Below are positions 35,772 to 48,037 of a DNA stretch of 64,000 nucleotides, in pieces. The DNA is taken from positions 26,610,142-26,674,141 of the forward strand of contig CM067555.1 of assembly GCA_034509755.1 (NCBI GenBank), given 5' to 3'. The stretch comes from Anisodus tanguticus. Its lineage: Eukaryota > Streptophyta > Magnoliopsida > Solanales > Solanaceae. The stretch's first letter is position 1; the number at the start of each line of letters is the position of its first letter. The notes below the pieces were generated by a model. The model was not told where the DNA came from, made no database searches, and saw only the letters and a program-made list of their open reading frames with translations. Position numbers and translations under genes: made by a program.

Positions 35772-36540
35772 TTTCTAAGTCTGATTCATTTACCTCATCT
35801 GTTTGACTTACATAAAAGTCTTCTTCATATTCATACCATTTATCATTGACTTATTTAATCCGTTGCAAACTCATTATAAATTGCGTAGTATTTACGTATT
35901 TTATTCCTTTTTTCTTTAGTTTTGGGCATTTATTCGCATAATGTCCCTTCTCATTGCAATTCCAAAGCATGTACACTCTTTCGCATTTTCTCGTGTTAAT
36001 TGGTTTTACGAATTTTCTCTTTTTGAACTTTCGCTTATACCTAAATTTTTTCCTGGTTTCGGGTATTCTTATATCTTTTAAATCTCTTTGTTCTATATGT
36101 TTTGCGATAAGGCTTGTTGTTATAATCTTGTCTATTATAATTTTTATAATTATTTTTCCTATATCTCTTTGTTTGATATCTTTTGTTATGCTTTTTATAT
36201 TTTTTCTCCTTTCTCTTGTCATCGCATCCGAATATTAATCTTTTTTCTGTAAATCCACATATTTCTCTTAATCCTAATTTTTTTTATCTCTTTTAATCTT
36301 TTGTTGCATCCTAAACTCTTCGCATTTTCTCATTAGGTATGCTCGCAATACTCGGTCATCTATATAAGGAGCCTCTTTGTAATCTGAAAAGGCATTCGAA
36401 AAATTTGAGAGAACTTCAATACAACTCTTCGATTAAGAATTCATATGTTAAACTCTTCCATAGTCTATAATCCAAATCGGTGAGATTATCATAATACCAG
36501 AGAAGAAAACACTTTGAGAGATTATAATTATTACCATATC
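35722..36540 (-). pseudogene. Coat-protein C-terminal region, unit 5
   Basis: A 123-codon open stretch (35851-36222) starts in the wrong frame of the basic tract and moves into the knuckle frame at the altered cctggtttcgggt site near 36,055. Confidence 0.72.
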
Positions 36541-36977
36541 AGTCAATAAACTAACACCTTAGTGAGAATCTCAGAGGATATTCCGTCGAGAATTCCCAGG
36601 CACCTAGGCCAAAGATCCCGCAAGTCCGAGGAAGGAGAAGGGAGGCAGAGCTGTGGTGAGGTTGATATCTCCCGTGATCCGAGAATTTGATTAAGAGGTA
36701 TGTTTTCAGAATACTATGTTCTTAATTATTATCCGGATAAATGTTAGTCTCTCGCAATTATGATTCTCATACCGATTAGAGATTATAGACTTTATTTCAA
36801 AATATGAAATTTGAGTTAAGACTACGCAAACCCCTATTACATGCTTATTGTTTGATAAACTTGATAGACTCGAGAAAACTTTATCAACCTACCGTCCGTT
36901 ATCCTACCCTCTATTAGATGATGAAAAGATCCGCCCGTAAATTGGTATCAAAGCCGTAAAAGGATTAAAATTGTAAG

Positions 36978-37271
36978 ATGAAAACAAATTATGCGTTTAG
37001 AAATGTTACCTTGATGAATAAATTACTACGGAAAAGACGTGAGATTAGACATGTTTTGGTAAAATATAGAGACGAAAATGATAGATTATTAAGAATCGAG
37101 GAAGCAATATTAGCTATAAGACGAAAAACGGACTTACCGTATGAAAAATGTTTTGATAATGAGTATAGTACACACTTAGAAGATTTTATGATAATGTACA
37201 TGAGAATGATAGAAATCAACACTAGAATATATGAACAAAATGCTTTGACAAATGATTTAGAAGCGATATAA
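36978..37271 (+). CDS. Pararetrovirus ORF1, unit 5 (97 codons, altered end)
   Basis: Open until one missing base at the single CTG of the gene (near 37,264) shifts the last codons. Confidence 0.75.
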   Translation: MKTNYAFRNVTLMNKLLRKRREIRHVLVKYRDENDRLLRIEEAILAIRRKTDLPYEKCFDNEYSTHLEDFMIMYMRMIEINTRIYEQNALTNDLEAI

Positions 37272-37289
37272 GAATGGAGATAGAACATT

Positions 37290-37415
37290 ATGGATGAACA
37301 AATATTAATAGAACATCAATATAAGTTGGAAGATCTCAGAATAGTAGCAGAAAAACCTCTTAAATATAATTCTTTTCGTTTGGTTTCCATGTTCCTCCTC
37401 CGTGTCCACAAATAA
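37290..37415 (+). CDS. ORF2 N-terminal stub crossing the unit boundary, type B form
   Basis: Begins MDEQILIEHQYKLEDLRIV and is open for 41 codons. The first 25 or so are viral ORF2; from about 37,366 it reads the antisense of the next unit's truncated RNase H. The chimeric end marks the junction. Other type B units have the same start but are shifted at a ctcag site. Confidence 0.55.
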   Translation: MDEQILIEHQYKLEDLRIVAEKPLKYNSFRLVSMFLLRVHK

Positions 37416-38961
37416 GTGGTTTTTCTTTATCTATATCCTCTTTATCATAGGCTATGAGGATCGCTGCTCCCCATCCTATATCACTTGCATCGTTGAATAG
37501 TTCTAATTGGTCTTTTCGGTTGGTATTCTGTGCTTTGGTAACGATTTTACCTTTTCCTTGATATCTTTTATAGCGTTAGTGTGTTCTTGCTTCCATTCAA
37601 AGGTTATGTTTTTCTTTATTAATTCTTGTAGTGGTTTTCTTAAGAGTGGTAAATCCTTTATGTGATCCGAAGCATAATTTATTATTCCTAAGAATTGTTG
37701 TACCTCTTTTTTACTTTCTAATTTTTCCTTAAAGTTTTTTTATCTTTGTTACTATATGATCATGTAATTGTAATCCTTGGTTATCTATGACATATCCTAG
37801 ATATTCAATACTATTTTTAAATATCTCGGATTTCTTTTCTGATAGTAGTATTCCGTGTTGTTTTATGGTTACTATAAATTTTTCTAGGTGTTTTATATGA
37901 TCATTTAGATTATCACTAAATATTAATATATCGTCAACATATACTATACAAGTTAATGTTCTAAATACCTGATCCATTCTTATCCGGAATATCTCGTGGT
38001 GCATTTTTTAATCCAAATGGTAATACGTTCCATTCGTAGTGTCCTTGAGGGGCACTAAAGGTGTTAAGGGTTTTGATTCTTTAGTCATTTGTATTTGCCA
38101 AAAACCACTTTTACGGTCAAACTTGCTAAACCATTTTTTATTTCCTAATCTGTTAATAAGGTTTCTTTTATATGGTAAAAAATATCCGTCAAATATAGTT
38201 TTCTTGTTTAGTTCTCTATAATCTATTACCATTCCGGCTGTTCCTCTTTTCTGTTCGCTATGTTTCCTTACTAAAAAGGTTGGGCTACTATGTGGGCTTT
38301 TACTCTCTTGTATTAGTTTTAAATCTAACAATTCCTTTAGTTGGGCTTTAAATTCCTCTTGGTCTGTTAATGTATCTCGATAGGTTTTGATCTTACTATT
38401 TCATTTTCGTTTATCGTTTTATTTTCGCATATATTTTTTCTCTTTCCCATAATTGGATTGGATTTTCTCCAAAGTTAGTTTTTAAAGTACTCACATATTT
38501 TTCTTTTAATAATTGTAGGTTATTATTTCTATCACTTTTTATAGTACATAATCTTAATGTATGTATTGGTAATATTCTTTTTAATACTATCCATTTATTA
38601 TAGGGTGTTTGTAAGCTAAAAGTGTTACTATCTATAACTTGCGTTTTAAAGTAATCTAGGAAGTTATTACCTAATAACACTTGTCTGTTTCATATTATCC
38701 AATTGATATATTATTGGTAATCCGAATATGGTTTTTCCTAATATTATTCTCATGTTTTCTCGCTATTATATCTAATTCTATTGATTGCTCATTGAATCCC
38801 GATACTTTAGCTCTATGTGTTCTGGTTCTCTTCCATCTGTGTGGTTCTAATACCTCTTTTCTAGCTAAGCATAAGTCTGCTCCGCTATCAATAAAGATTT
38901 TTTGTTTTATCATTTTGTTAGGCTTGTATTCTATATGGGCTTCTATATAGATTGCTATCAT
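37366..38961 (-). pseudogene. Protease-RT-RNase H, unit 6
   Basis: Open stretches: 37729-38004 (YVDD region), 38008-38331 (linker to RT motif A, with Arg for Cys in FDRKSGFW), 38411-38680 and 38695-38961 (protease with DSG). Confidence 0.88.
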
Positions 38962-39326
38962 TTATCCGATATTCATATCTCTTAACCTCTACATCCTGTT
39001 CATATCCTCTTACCTCTCGACTAATATCTTCATCGATCATTAGTATTTGAATCTGTTTTCTTATCTCGATAAGTTTCCAGTTTATTTCGCTTAATCTTTC
39101 CATTATTCTTCCTAGGTTTTTTGTAACCTTTTTATGTCTATCCAAATAATATTTGTTCCCTCGTTTCACTAGTAGTTGAAGTCATAACTAGTTTGTATCT
39201 ATTGTATTGGTTGCATTGTATCCAATAATCTCTTTCTTCTAATAATTTGTTTTTCTGTCTTTCTAATAATTTCATTTTATTCAGAAGAAGTTTCACTTTC
39301 TGATTGTTGGTTAATGAACTGGACAT
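38962..39326 (-). pseudogene. Small coiled-coil ORF, unit 6
   Basis: Split near 39,160 by an extra base (tcgtttcac) into 39138-39326 and 38918-39169. The C-terminus is replaced because of the 11-bp deletion. Confidence 0.68.
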
Positions 39327-40095
39327 TTTCTAAGTCTGATTCATTTACCTCATCTGTTTGACTTACATAAAAGTCTTCTTCATATTCATACCATTTATCA
39401 TTGACTTATTTAATCTGTTGCAAACTCATTATAAATTGCGTAGTATTTACGTATTTTATTCCTTTTTTCTTTAGTTTTGGGCATTTATTCGCATAATGTC
39501 CCTTCTCATTGCAATTCCAAAGATGTACACTCTTTCGCATTTTCTCGTGTTAATTGGTTTTACGAATTTTCTCTTTTTGAACTTTCGCTTATACCTAAAT
39601 TTTTTCCCGGTTTCGGGGTATTCTTATATCTTTTAAATCTCTTTGTTCTATATGTTTTGCGATAAGGCTTGTTGTTATAATCTTGTCTATTATAATTTTT
39701 ATAATTATTTTTCCTATATCTCTTTGTTTGATATCTTTTGTTATGCTTTTTATATTTTTTCTCCTTTCTCTTGTCATCGCATCCGAATATTAATCTTTTT
39801 TTCGTAAATCCACATATTTCTCTTAATCCTAATTTTTTTTATCTCTTTTAATCTTTTGTTGCATCCTAAACTCTTCGCATTTTCTCATTAGGTATGCTCG
39901 CAATACTCGGTCATCTATATAAGGAGCCTCTCCGTAATCCGAAAAGGCATTCGAAAAATTTGAGAGAACTTCAATACAACTCTTCGATTAAGAATTCATA
40001 TGTTAAACTCTTCCATAGTCTATAATCCAAATCGGTGAGATTATCATAATACCGAGAAGAAAACACTTTGAGAGATTATAATTATTACCATATCG
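39277..40095 (-). pseudogene. Coat-protein C-terminal region, unit 6
   Basis: Same layout. The knuckle is broken (ccaaagatg near 39,518), and cccggtttcggggt at 39,605 replaces cctggtttctggggt. Confidence 0.7.
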
Positions 40096-40532
40096 GTCAA
40101 TAAACTAACACCTTAGTGAGAATCTCAGAGGATATTCCGTCGAGAATTCCTGTGCACCTAGGCCAAAGATCCCGCAAGTCCGAGGAAGGAGAAGGGAGGC
40201 AGAGCTGTGGTGAGGTTGATATCTCCGTGATCCGAGAATTTGATTAAGAGGTATGTTTTCCGAATACTATGTTCTTAATTATTATCCGGATAAATGTTAG
40301 TCTCTCGCAATTATGATTCTCATACCGATTAGAGATTATAGACTTTATTTCAAAATATGAAATTTGAGTTAAGACTACGCAAACCCCTATTACATGCTTA
40401 TTGTTTGATAAACTTGATAGACTCGAGAAAACTTTATCAACCTACCGTCCGTTATCCTACCCTCTATTAGATGATGAAAAGATCCGCCCGTAAATTGGTA
40501 TCAAAGCCTCGTAAAAGGATTAAAATTGTAAG

Positions 40533-40853
40533 ATGAAAACAAATTATGCGTTTAGAAATGTTACCTTGATGAATAAATTACTACGGAAAAGACGTGAGAT
40601 TAGACATGTTTTGGTAAAATATAGAGACGAAAATGATAGATTATTAAGAATCGAGGAAGCAATATTAGCTATAAGACGAAAAACGGACTTACCGTATGAA
40701 AAATGTTTTGATAATGAGTATAGTACACACTTAGAAGATTTTATGATAATGTACAGGAGAATGATAGAAATCAACACTAGAATATATGAACAAAATGCTT
40801 TGACAAATGATTTAGAAGCCGATATAAGAATGGAGATAGAACATTATGGATGA
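40533..40853 (+). CDS. Pararetrovirus ORF1, unit 6 (106 codons, full)
   Basis: First copy with MYRRM (tacagg) in place of MYMRM (tacatg). Confidence 0.78.
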   Translation: MKTNYAFRNVTLMNKLLRKRREIRHVLVKYRDENDRLLRIEEAILAIRRKTDLPYEKCFDNEYSTHLEDFMIMYRRMIEINTRIYEQNALTNDLEADIRMEIEHYG

Positions 40854-40921
40854 ACAAATATTAATAGAACATCAATATAAGTTGGAAGATCTCGAATAGT
40901 AGCAGTAAAAACCTCTTAAAT

Positions 40922-42517
40922 ATAATTCTTTTCGTTTGGTTTCCATGTTCCTCCTCCGTGTCCACAAATAAGTGGTTTTTCTTTATCTATATCCTCTTTA
41001 TCATAGGCTATGAGGATCGCTCCCCATCCTATATCACTTGCATCGTTGAATAGTTCTAATTGGTCTTTTCGGTTGGTATTCGTGCTTTGGTAACGATTTT
41101 ACCTTTTCCTTGATATCTTTTATAGCGTTAGTGTGTTCTTGCTTCCATTCAAAGGTTATGTTTTTCTTTATTAATTCTTGTAGTGGTTTTCTTAAGAGTG
41201 GTAAATCCTTTATGTGATCCGAAGCATAATTTATTATTCCTAAGAATTGTTGTACCTCTTTTTTACTTTCTAATTTTTCCTTAAAGTTTTTTTATCTTTG
41301 TTACTATATGATCATGTAATTGTAATCCTTGGTTATCTATGACATATCCTAGATATTCAATACTATTTTTAAATATCTCGGATTTCTTTTCTGATAGTAG
41401 TATTCCGTGTTGTTTTATGGTTACTATAAATTTTTCTAGGTGTTTTATATGATCATTTAGATTATCACTAAATATTAATATATCGTCAACATATACTATA
41501 CAAGTTAATGTTCTAAATACCTGATCCATTCTTATCTGGAATATCTGTGGTGCATTTTTTAATCCAAATGGTAATACGTTCCATTCGTAGTGTCCTTGAG
41601 GGGCACTAAAGGCTGTTAAGGGTTTTGATTCTTTAGTCATTTGTATTTGCCAAAAACCACTTTTACAGTCAAACTTGCTAAACCATTTTTTATTTCCTAA
41701 TCTGTTAATAAGGTTTCTTTTATATGGTAAAAAATATCCGTCAAATATAGTTTTCTTGTTTAGTTCTCTATAATCTATTACCATTCCGGCTGTTCCTCTT
41801 TTCTGTTCGCTATGTTTCCTTACTAAAAAGGTTGGGCTACTATGTGGGCTTTTACTCTCTTGTATTAGTTTTAAATCTAACAATTCCTTTAGTTGGGCTT
41901 TAAATTCCTCTTGGTCTGTTGGTAATGTATCTCGATAGGTTTTGATCTTACTATTTCATTTTCGTTTATCGCTTTTATTTCGCATATATTTTTTCTCTTT
42001 CCCATAATTGGATTGGATTTTCTCCAAAGTTAGTTTTTAAAGTACTCACATATTTTTCTTTTAATAATTGTAGGTTATTATTTCTATCACTTTTTATAGT
42101 ACATAATCTTAATGTATGTATTGGTAATATTCTTTTTAATACTATCCATTTATTATAGGGTGTTTGTAAGCTAAAAGTGTTACTATCTATAACTTGCGTT
42201 TTAAAGTAATCTAGGAAGTTATTACCTAATAACACTTGCTGTTTCATATTATCCAATTGATATATTATTGGTAATCTGAATATGGTTTTTCCTAATATTA
42301 TTCTCATGTTTTCTCGCTATTATATCTAATTCTATTGATTGCTCATTGAATCCCGATACTTTAGCTCTATGTGTTCTCGGTTCTCTTCCATCCGTGTGGT
42401 TCTAATACCTCTTTTCTAGCTAAGCATAAGTTCTGCTCCGCTATCAATAAAGATTTTTTGTTTTATCATTTTGTTAGGCTTGTATTCTATATGGGCTTCT
42501 ATATAGATTGCTATCAT
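40922..42517 (-). pseudogene. Protease-RT-RNase H, unit 7
   Basis: A 200-codon RT stretch (41281-41883) includes YRELNKKT, motifs A, B and YVDD in one frame, ended by the extra T near 41,293. A second stretch (41975-42307) covers protease end and linker. The protease start with DSG is out of frame. Confidence 0.9.
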
Positions 42518-42879
42518 TTATCCGATATTCATATCTCTTAACCTCTACATCCTGTTCATATCCTCTTACCTCTCGACTAATATCTTCATCGATCATTAGT
42601 ATTTGAATCGTTTTCTTATCTCGATAAGTTTCCGTTTATTTCGCTTAATCTTTCCATTATTCTTCCTAGGTTTTTTGTAACCTTTTTATGTCTATCCAAA
42701 TAATATTTGTTCCCTGTTTCACTAGTAGTTGAAGTCATAACTAGTTTGTATCTATTGTATTGGTTGCATTGTATCCAATAATCTCTTTCTTCTAATAATT
42801 TGTTTTTCTCGTCTTTCTAATAATTTCATTTTATTCGAAGAAGTTTCACTTTCTGATTGTTGGTTAATGAACTGGACAT
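42518..42879 (-). pseudogene. Small coiled-coil ORF, unit 7
   Basis: Broken at several CAG/CTG sites (near 42,609, 42,632, 42,810 and 42,836). No long open stretch remains. Confidence 0.65.
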
Positions 42880-43648
42880 TTTCTAAGTCTGATTCATTTA
42901 CCTCATCTGTTTGACTTACATAAAAGTCTTCTTCATATTCATACCATTTATCATTGACTTATTTAATCTGTTGCAAACTCATTATAAATTGCGTAGTATT
43001 TACGTATTTTATTCCTTTTTTCTTTAGTTTTGGGCATTTATTCGCATAATGTCCCTTCTCATTGCAATTCCAAAGCATGTACACTCTTTCGCATTTTCTC
43101 GTGTTAATTGGTTTTACGAATTTTCTCTTTTTGAACTTTCGCTTATACCTAAATTTTTTCCGGTTTCGGGGTATTCTTATATCTTTTAAATCTCTTTGTT
43201 CTATATGTTTTGCGATAAGGCTTGTTGTTATAATCTTGTCTATTATAATTTTTATAATTATTTTTCCTATATCTCTTTGTTTGATATCTTTTGTTATGCT
43301 TTTTATATTTTTTCTCCTTTCTCTTGTCATCGCATCCGAATATTAATCTTTTTTCTGTAAATCCACATATTTCTCTTAATCCTAATTTTTTTTATCTCTT
43401 TTAATCTTTTGTTGCATCCTAAACTCTTCGCATTTTCTCATTAGGTATGCTCGCAATACTCGGTCATCTATATAAGGAGCCTCTCTCGTAATCCGAAAAG
43501 GCATTCGAAAAATTTGAGAGAACTTCAATACAACTCTTCGATTAAGAATTCATATGTTAAACTCTTCCATAGTCTATAATCCAAATCGGTGAGATTATCA
43601 TAATACCGAGAAGAAAACACTTTGAGAGATTATAATTATTACCATATC
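42830..43648 (-). pseudogene. Coat-protein C-terminal region, unit 7
   Basis: A 123-codon open stretch (42959-43330) crosses two frames at the altered site near 43,160. Confidence 0.72.
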
Positions 43649-44086
43649 GTCAATAAACTAACACCTTAGTGAGAATCTCAGAGGATATTCCGTCGAGAAT
43701 TCCCTGTGCACCTAGGCCAAAGATCCCGCAAGTCCGAGGAAGGAGAAGGGAGGCAGAGCTGGGTGAGGTTGATATCTCCCGTGATCCGAGAATTTGATTA
43801 AGAGGTATGTTTTCCGAATACTATGTTCTTAATTATTATCCGGATAAATGTTAGTCTCTCGCAATTATGATTCTCATACTGATTAGAGATTATAGACTTT
43901 ATTTCAAAATATGAAATTTGAGTTAAGACTACGCAAACCCCTATTACATGCTTATTGTTTGATAAACTTGATAGACTCTGAGAAAACTTTATCAACCTAC
44001 CGTCCGTTATCCTACCCTCTATTAGATGATGAAAAGATCCGCCCGTAAATTGGTATCAAAGCCTGTAAAAGGATTAAAATTGTAAG

Positions 44087-44419
44087 ATGAAAACAAATTA
44101 TGCGTTTAGAAATGTTACCTTGATGAATAAATTACTACGGAAAAGACGTGAGATTAGACATGTTTTGGTAAAATATAGAGACGAAAATGATAGATTATTA
44201 AGAATCGAGGAAGCAATATTAGCTATAAGACGAAAAACGGACTTACCGTATGAAAAATGTTTTGATAATGAGTATAGTACACACTTAGAAGATTTTATGA
44301 TAATGTACAGGAGAATGATAGAAATCAACACTAGAATATATGAACAAAATGCTTTGACAAATGATTTAGAAGCTCGATATAAGAATGGAGATAGAACATT
44401 ATGGATGAACAAATATTAA
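44087..44419 (+). CDS. Pararetrovirus ORF1, unit 7 (110 codons, altered end)
   Basis: One extra base at the single CTG (gctcgat near 44,373) shifts the last residues and moves the stop past the ORF2 ATG. Confidence 0.75.
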   Translation: MKTNYAFRNVTLMNKLLRKRREIRHVLVKYRDENDRLLRIEEAILAIRRKTDLPYEKCFDNEYSTHLEDFMIMYRRMIEINTRIYEQNALTNDLEARYKNGDRTLWMNKY

Positions 44420-44476
44420 TAGAACATCAATATAAGTTGGAAGATCTCGAATAGTAGCAGTAAAAACCTCTTAAAT

Positions 44477-46075
44477 ATAATTCTTTTCGTTTGGTTTCCA
44501 TGTTCCTCCTCCGTGTCCACAAATAAGTGGTTTTTCTTTATCTATATCCTCTTTATCATAGGCTATGAGGATCTGCTCCCCATCCTATATCACTTGCATC
44601 AGTGAATAGTTCTAATTGGTCTTTTTCAGTTGGTATTCTGTGCTTTGGTAACGATTTTACCTTTTCCTTGATATCTTTTATAGCGTTAGTGTGTTCTTGC
44701 TTCCATTCAAAGGTTATGTTTTTCTTTATTAATTCTTGTAGTGGTTTTCTTAAGAGTGGTAAATCCTTTATGTGATCCGAAGCATAATTTATTATTCCTA
44801 AGAATTGTTGTACCTCTTTTTTACTTTCTAATTTTTCCTTAAAGTTTTTTTATCTTTGTTACTATATGATCATGTAATTGTAATCCTTGGTTATCTATGA
44901 CATATCCTAGATATTCAATACTATTTTTAAATATCTCGGATTTCTTTTCTGATAGTAGTATTCCGTGTTGTTTTATGGTTACTATAAATTTTTCTAGGTG
45001 TTTTATATGATCATTTAGATTATCACTAAATATTAATATATCGTCAACATATACTATACAAGTTAATGTTCTAAATACCTGATCCATTCTTATCTGGAAT
45101 ATCTGTGGTGCATTTTTTAATCCAAATGGTAATACGTTCCATTCGTAGTGTCCTTGAGGGGCACTAAAGGCTGTTAAGGGTTTTGATTCTTTAGTCATTT
45201 GTATTTGCCAAAAACCACTTTTACAATACCAAACTTGCTAAACCATTTTTTATTTCCTAATCTGTTAATAAGGTTTCTTTTATATGGTAAAAAATATCCG
45301 TCAAATATAGTTTTCTTGTTTAGTTCTCTATAATCTATTACCATTCCTACTGTTCCTCTTTTCTCGTTCGCTATGTTTCCTTACTAAAAAGGTTGGGCTA
45401 CTATGTGGGCTTTTACTCTCTTGTATTAGTTTTAAATCTAACAATTCCTTTAGTTGGGCTTTAAATTCCTCTTGGTCTCGTTGGGCCGTATCTCGATAGG
45501 TTTTGATCTTACTATTTCATTTTCGTTTATCGTTTTATTTTTCGCATATATTTTTTCTCTTCCCATAATTGGATTGGATTTTCTCCAAAGTTAGTTTTTA
45601 AAGTACTCACATATTTTTCTTTTAATAATTGTAGGTTATTATTTCTATCACTTTTTATAGTACATAATCTTAATGTATGTATTGGTAATATTCTTTTTAA
45701 TACTATCCATTTATTATAGGGTGTTTGTAAGCTAAAAGTGTTACTATCTATAACTTGCGTTTTAAAGTAATCTAGGAAGTTATTACCTAATAACACTTGC
45801 TGTTTCATATTATCCAATTGATATATTATTGGTAATCTGAATATGGTTTTTCCTAATATTATTCTCATGTTTTCTGCTATTATATCTAATTCTATTGATT
45901 GCTCATTGAATCCTGATACTTTAGCTCTATGTGTTCTGGTTCTCTTCCATCTGTGTGGTTCTAATACCTCTTTTCTAGCTAAGCATAAGTCTGCTCCGCT
46001 ATCAATAAAGATTTTTTGTTTTATCATTTTGTTAGGCTTGTATTCTATATGGGCTTCTATATAGATTGCTATCAT
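44477..46075 (-). pseudogene. Protease-RT-RNase H, unit 8
   Basis: Open stretches: 44839-45198 (motif B and YVDD) and 45527-46075 (182 codons, protease with DSG). RT motif A is disrupted by an odd acaatacc insertion-like change near 45,223. Confidence 0.9.
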
Positions 46076-46439
46076 TTATCCGATATTCATATCTCTTAAC
46101 CTCTACATCCTGTTCATATCCTCTTACCTCTCGACTAATATCTTCATCGATCATTAGTATTTGAATCTGTTTTCTTATCTCGATAAGTTTCCAGTTTATT
46201 TCGCTTAATCTTTCCATTATTCTTCCTAGGTTTTTTGTAACCTTTTTATGTCTATCCAAATAATATTTGTTCCCTGTTTCACTAGTAGTTGAAGTCATAA
46301 CTAGTTTGTATCTATTGTATTGGTTGCATTGTATCCAATAATCTCTTTCTTCTAATAATTTGTTTTTCTGTCTTTCTAATAATTTCATTTTATTCAGAAG
46401 AAGTTTCACTTTCTGATTGTTGGTTAATGAACTGGACAT
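46076..46439 (-). pseudogene. Small coiled-coil ORF, unit 8 (type B, frame runs into the protease start)
   Basis: Clearest example of the type B form: open from the usual start for 135 codons (46032-46439). The 11-bp deletion replaces the last residues with a tail read out of frame across the protease start. Residues LLERQKNK replace VLEREKNK. Confidence 0.72.
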
Positions 46440-47210
46440 TTTCTAAGTCTGATTCATTTACCTCATCTGTTTGACTTACATAAAAGTCTTCTTCATATTC
46501 ATACCATTTATCATTGACTTATTTAATCTGTTGCAAACTCATTATAAATTGCGTAGTATTTACGTATTTTATTCCTTTTTTCTTTAGTTTTGGGCATTTA
46601 TTCGCATAATGTCCCTTCTCATTGCAATTCCAAAGATGTACACTCTTTCGCATTTTCTCGTGTTAATTGGTTTTACGAATTTTTCTTTTTGAACTTTCGC
46701 TTATACCTAAATTTTTTCCCGGTTTCGGGGTATTCTTATATCTTTTAAATCTCTTTGTTCTATATGTTTTGCGATAAGGCTTGTTGTTATAATCTTGTCT
46801 ATTATAATTTTTATAATTATTTTTCCTATATCTCTTTGTTTGATATCTTTTGTTATGCTTTTTATATTTTTTCTCCTTTCTCTTGTCATCGCATCCGAAT
46901 ATTAATCTTTTTTCTCGTAAATCCACATATTTCTCTTAATCCTAATTTTTTTTATCTCTTTTAATCTTTTGTTGCATCCTAAACTCTTCGCATTTTCTCA
47001 TTAGGTATGCTCGCAATACTCGGTCATCTATATAAGGAGCCTCTCTGTAATCTGAAAAGGCATTCGAAAAATTTGAGAGAACTTCAATACAACTCTTCGA
47101 TTAAGAATTCATATGTTAAACTCTTCCATAGTCTATAATCCAAATCGGTGAGATTATCATAATACCAGAGAAGAAAACACTTTGAGAGATTATAATTATT
47201 ACCATATCAG
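46390..47210 (-). pseudogene. Coat-protein C-terminal region, unit 8
   Basis: Basic tract open at 46663-46926. The knuckle is broken at a CAG (ccaaagatg near 46,631). Confidence 0.72.
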
Positions 47211-47647
47211 TCAATAAACTAACACCTTAGTGAGAATCTCAGAGGATATTCCGTCGAGAATTCCCAGGCACCTAGGCCAAAGATCCCGCAAGTCCGAGGA
47301 AGGAGAAGGGAGGCAGAGCCAGGGTGAGGTTGATATCTCCTGTGATCTGAGAATTTGATTAAGAGGTATGTTTTCCAGAATACTATGTTCTTAATTATTA
47401 TCTGGATAAATGTTAGTCTCTGCAATTATGATTCTCATACTGATTAGAGATTATAGACTTTATTTCAAAATATGAAATTTGAGTTAAGACTACGCAAACC
47501 CCTATTACATGCTTATTGTTTGATAAACTTGATAGACTCTGAGAAAACTTTATCAACCTACCGTCTGTTATCCTACCCTCTATTAGATGATGAAAAGATC
47601 CGCCCGTAAATTGGTATCAAAGCCTGTAAAAGGATTAAAATTGTAAG

Positions 47648-47968
47648 ATGAAAACAAATTATGCGTTTAGAAATGTTACCTTGATGAATAAATTACTACG
47701 GAAAAGACGTGAGATTAGACATGTTTTGGTAAAATATAGAGACGAAAATGATAGATTATTAAGAATCGAGGAAGCAATATTAGCTATAAGACGAAAAACG
47801 GACTTACCGTATGAAAAATGTTTTGATAATGAGTATAGTACACACTTAGAAGATTTTATGATAATGTACAGGAGAATGATAGAAATCAACACTAGAATAT
47901 ATGAACAAAATGCTTTGACAAATGATTTAGAAGCTGATATAAGAATGGAGATAGAACATTATGGATGA
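47648..47968 (+). CDS. Pararetrovirus ORF1, unit 8 (106 codons, full)
   Basis: Full-length, type B with MYRRM and an unaltered CTG. Confidence 0.78.
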   Translation: MKTNYAFRNVTLMNKLLRKRREIRHVLVKYRDENDRLLRIEEAILAIRRKTDLPYEKCFDNEYSTHLEDFMIMYRRMIEINTRIYEQNALTNDLEADIRMEIEHYG

Positions 47969-48037
47969 ACAAATATTAATAGAACATCAATATAAGTTGG
48001 AAGATCTCGTAATAGTAGCAGTAAAAACCTCTTAAAT

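Larger units (their letters stand above)
33817..37365. repeat. Array unit 5 (type B)
   Basis: Shortest complete unit (3,549 bp). Primer site at 36943-36954. It has six T in the poly-T near 34,183, unlike its neighbours on both sides. First unit with the 11-bp deletion near 35,434. Confidence 0.92.
37366..40921. repeat. Array unit 6 (type B)
   Basis: 3,556 bp. Primer site at 40496-40507. Contains a longer gatcgctgctcc near 37,460, which looks like two alternative readings of one CTG site placed side by side. Confidence 0.92.
40922..44476. repeat. Array unit 7 (type B)
   Basis: 3,555 bp. Primer site at 44051-44062. Confidence 0.92.
44477..48037. repeat. Array unit 8 (type B)
   Basis: 3,561 bp. 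Primer site at 47612-47623. Many CAG/CTG sites here keep the unaltered form, for example the cagtg near 44,600 and ctgtgg near 45,103. Confidence 0.92.
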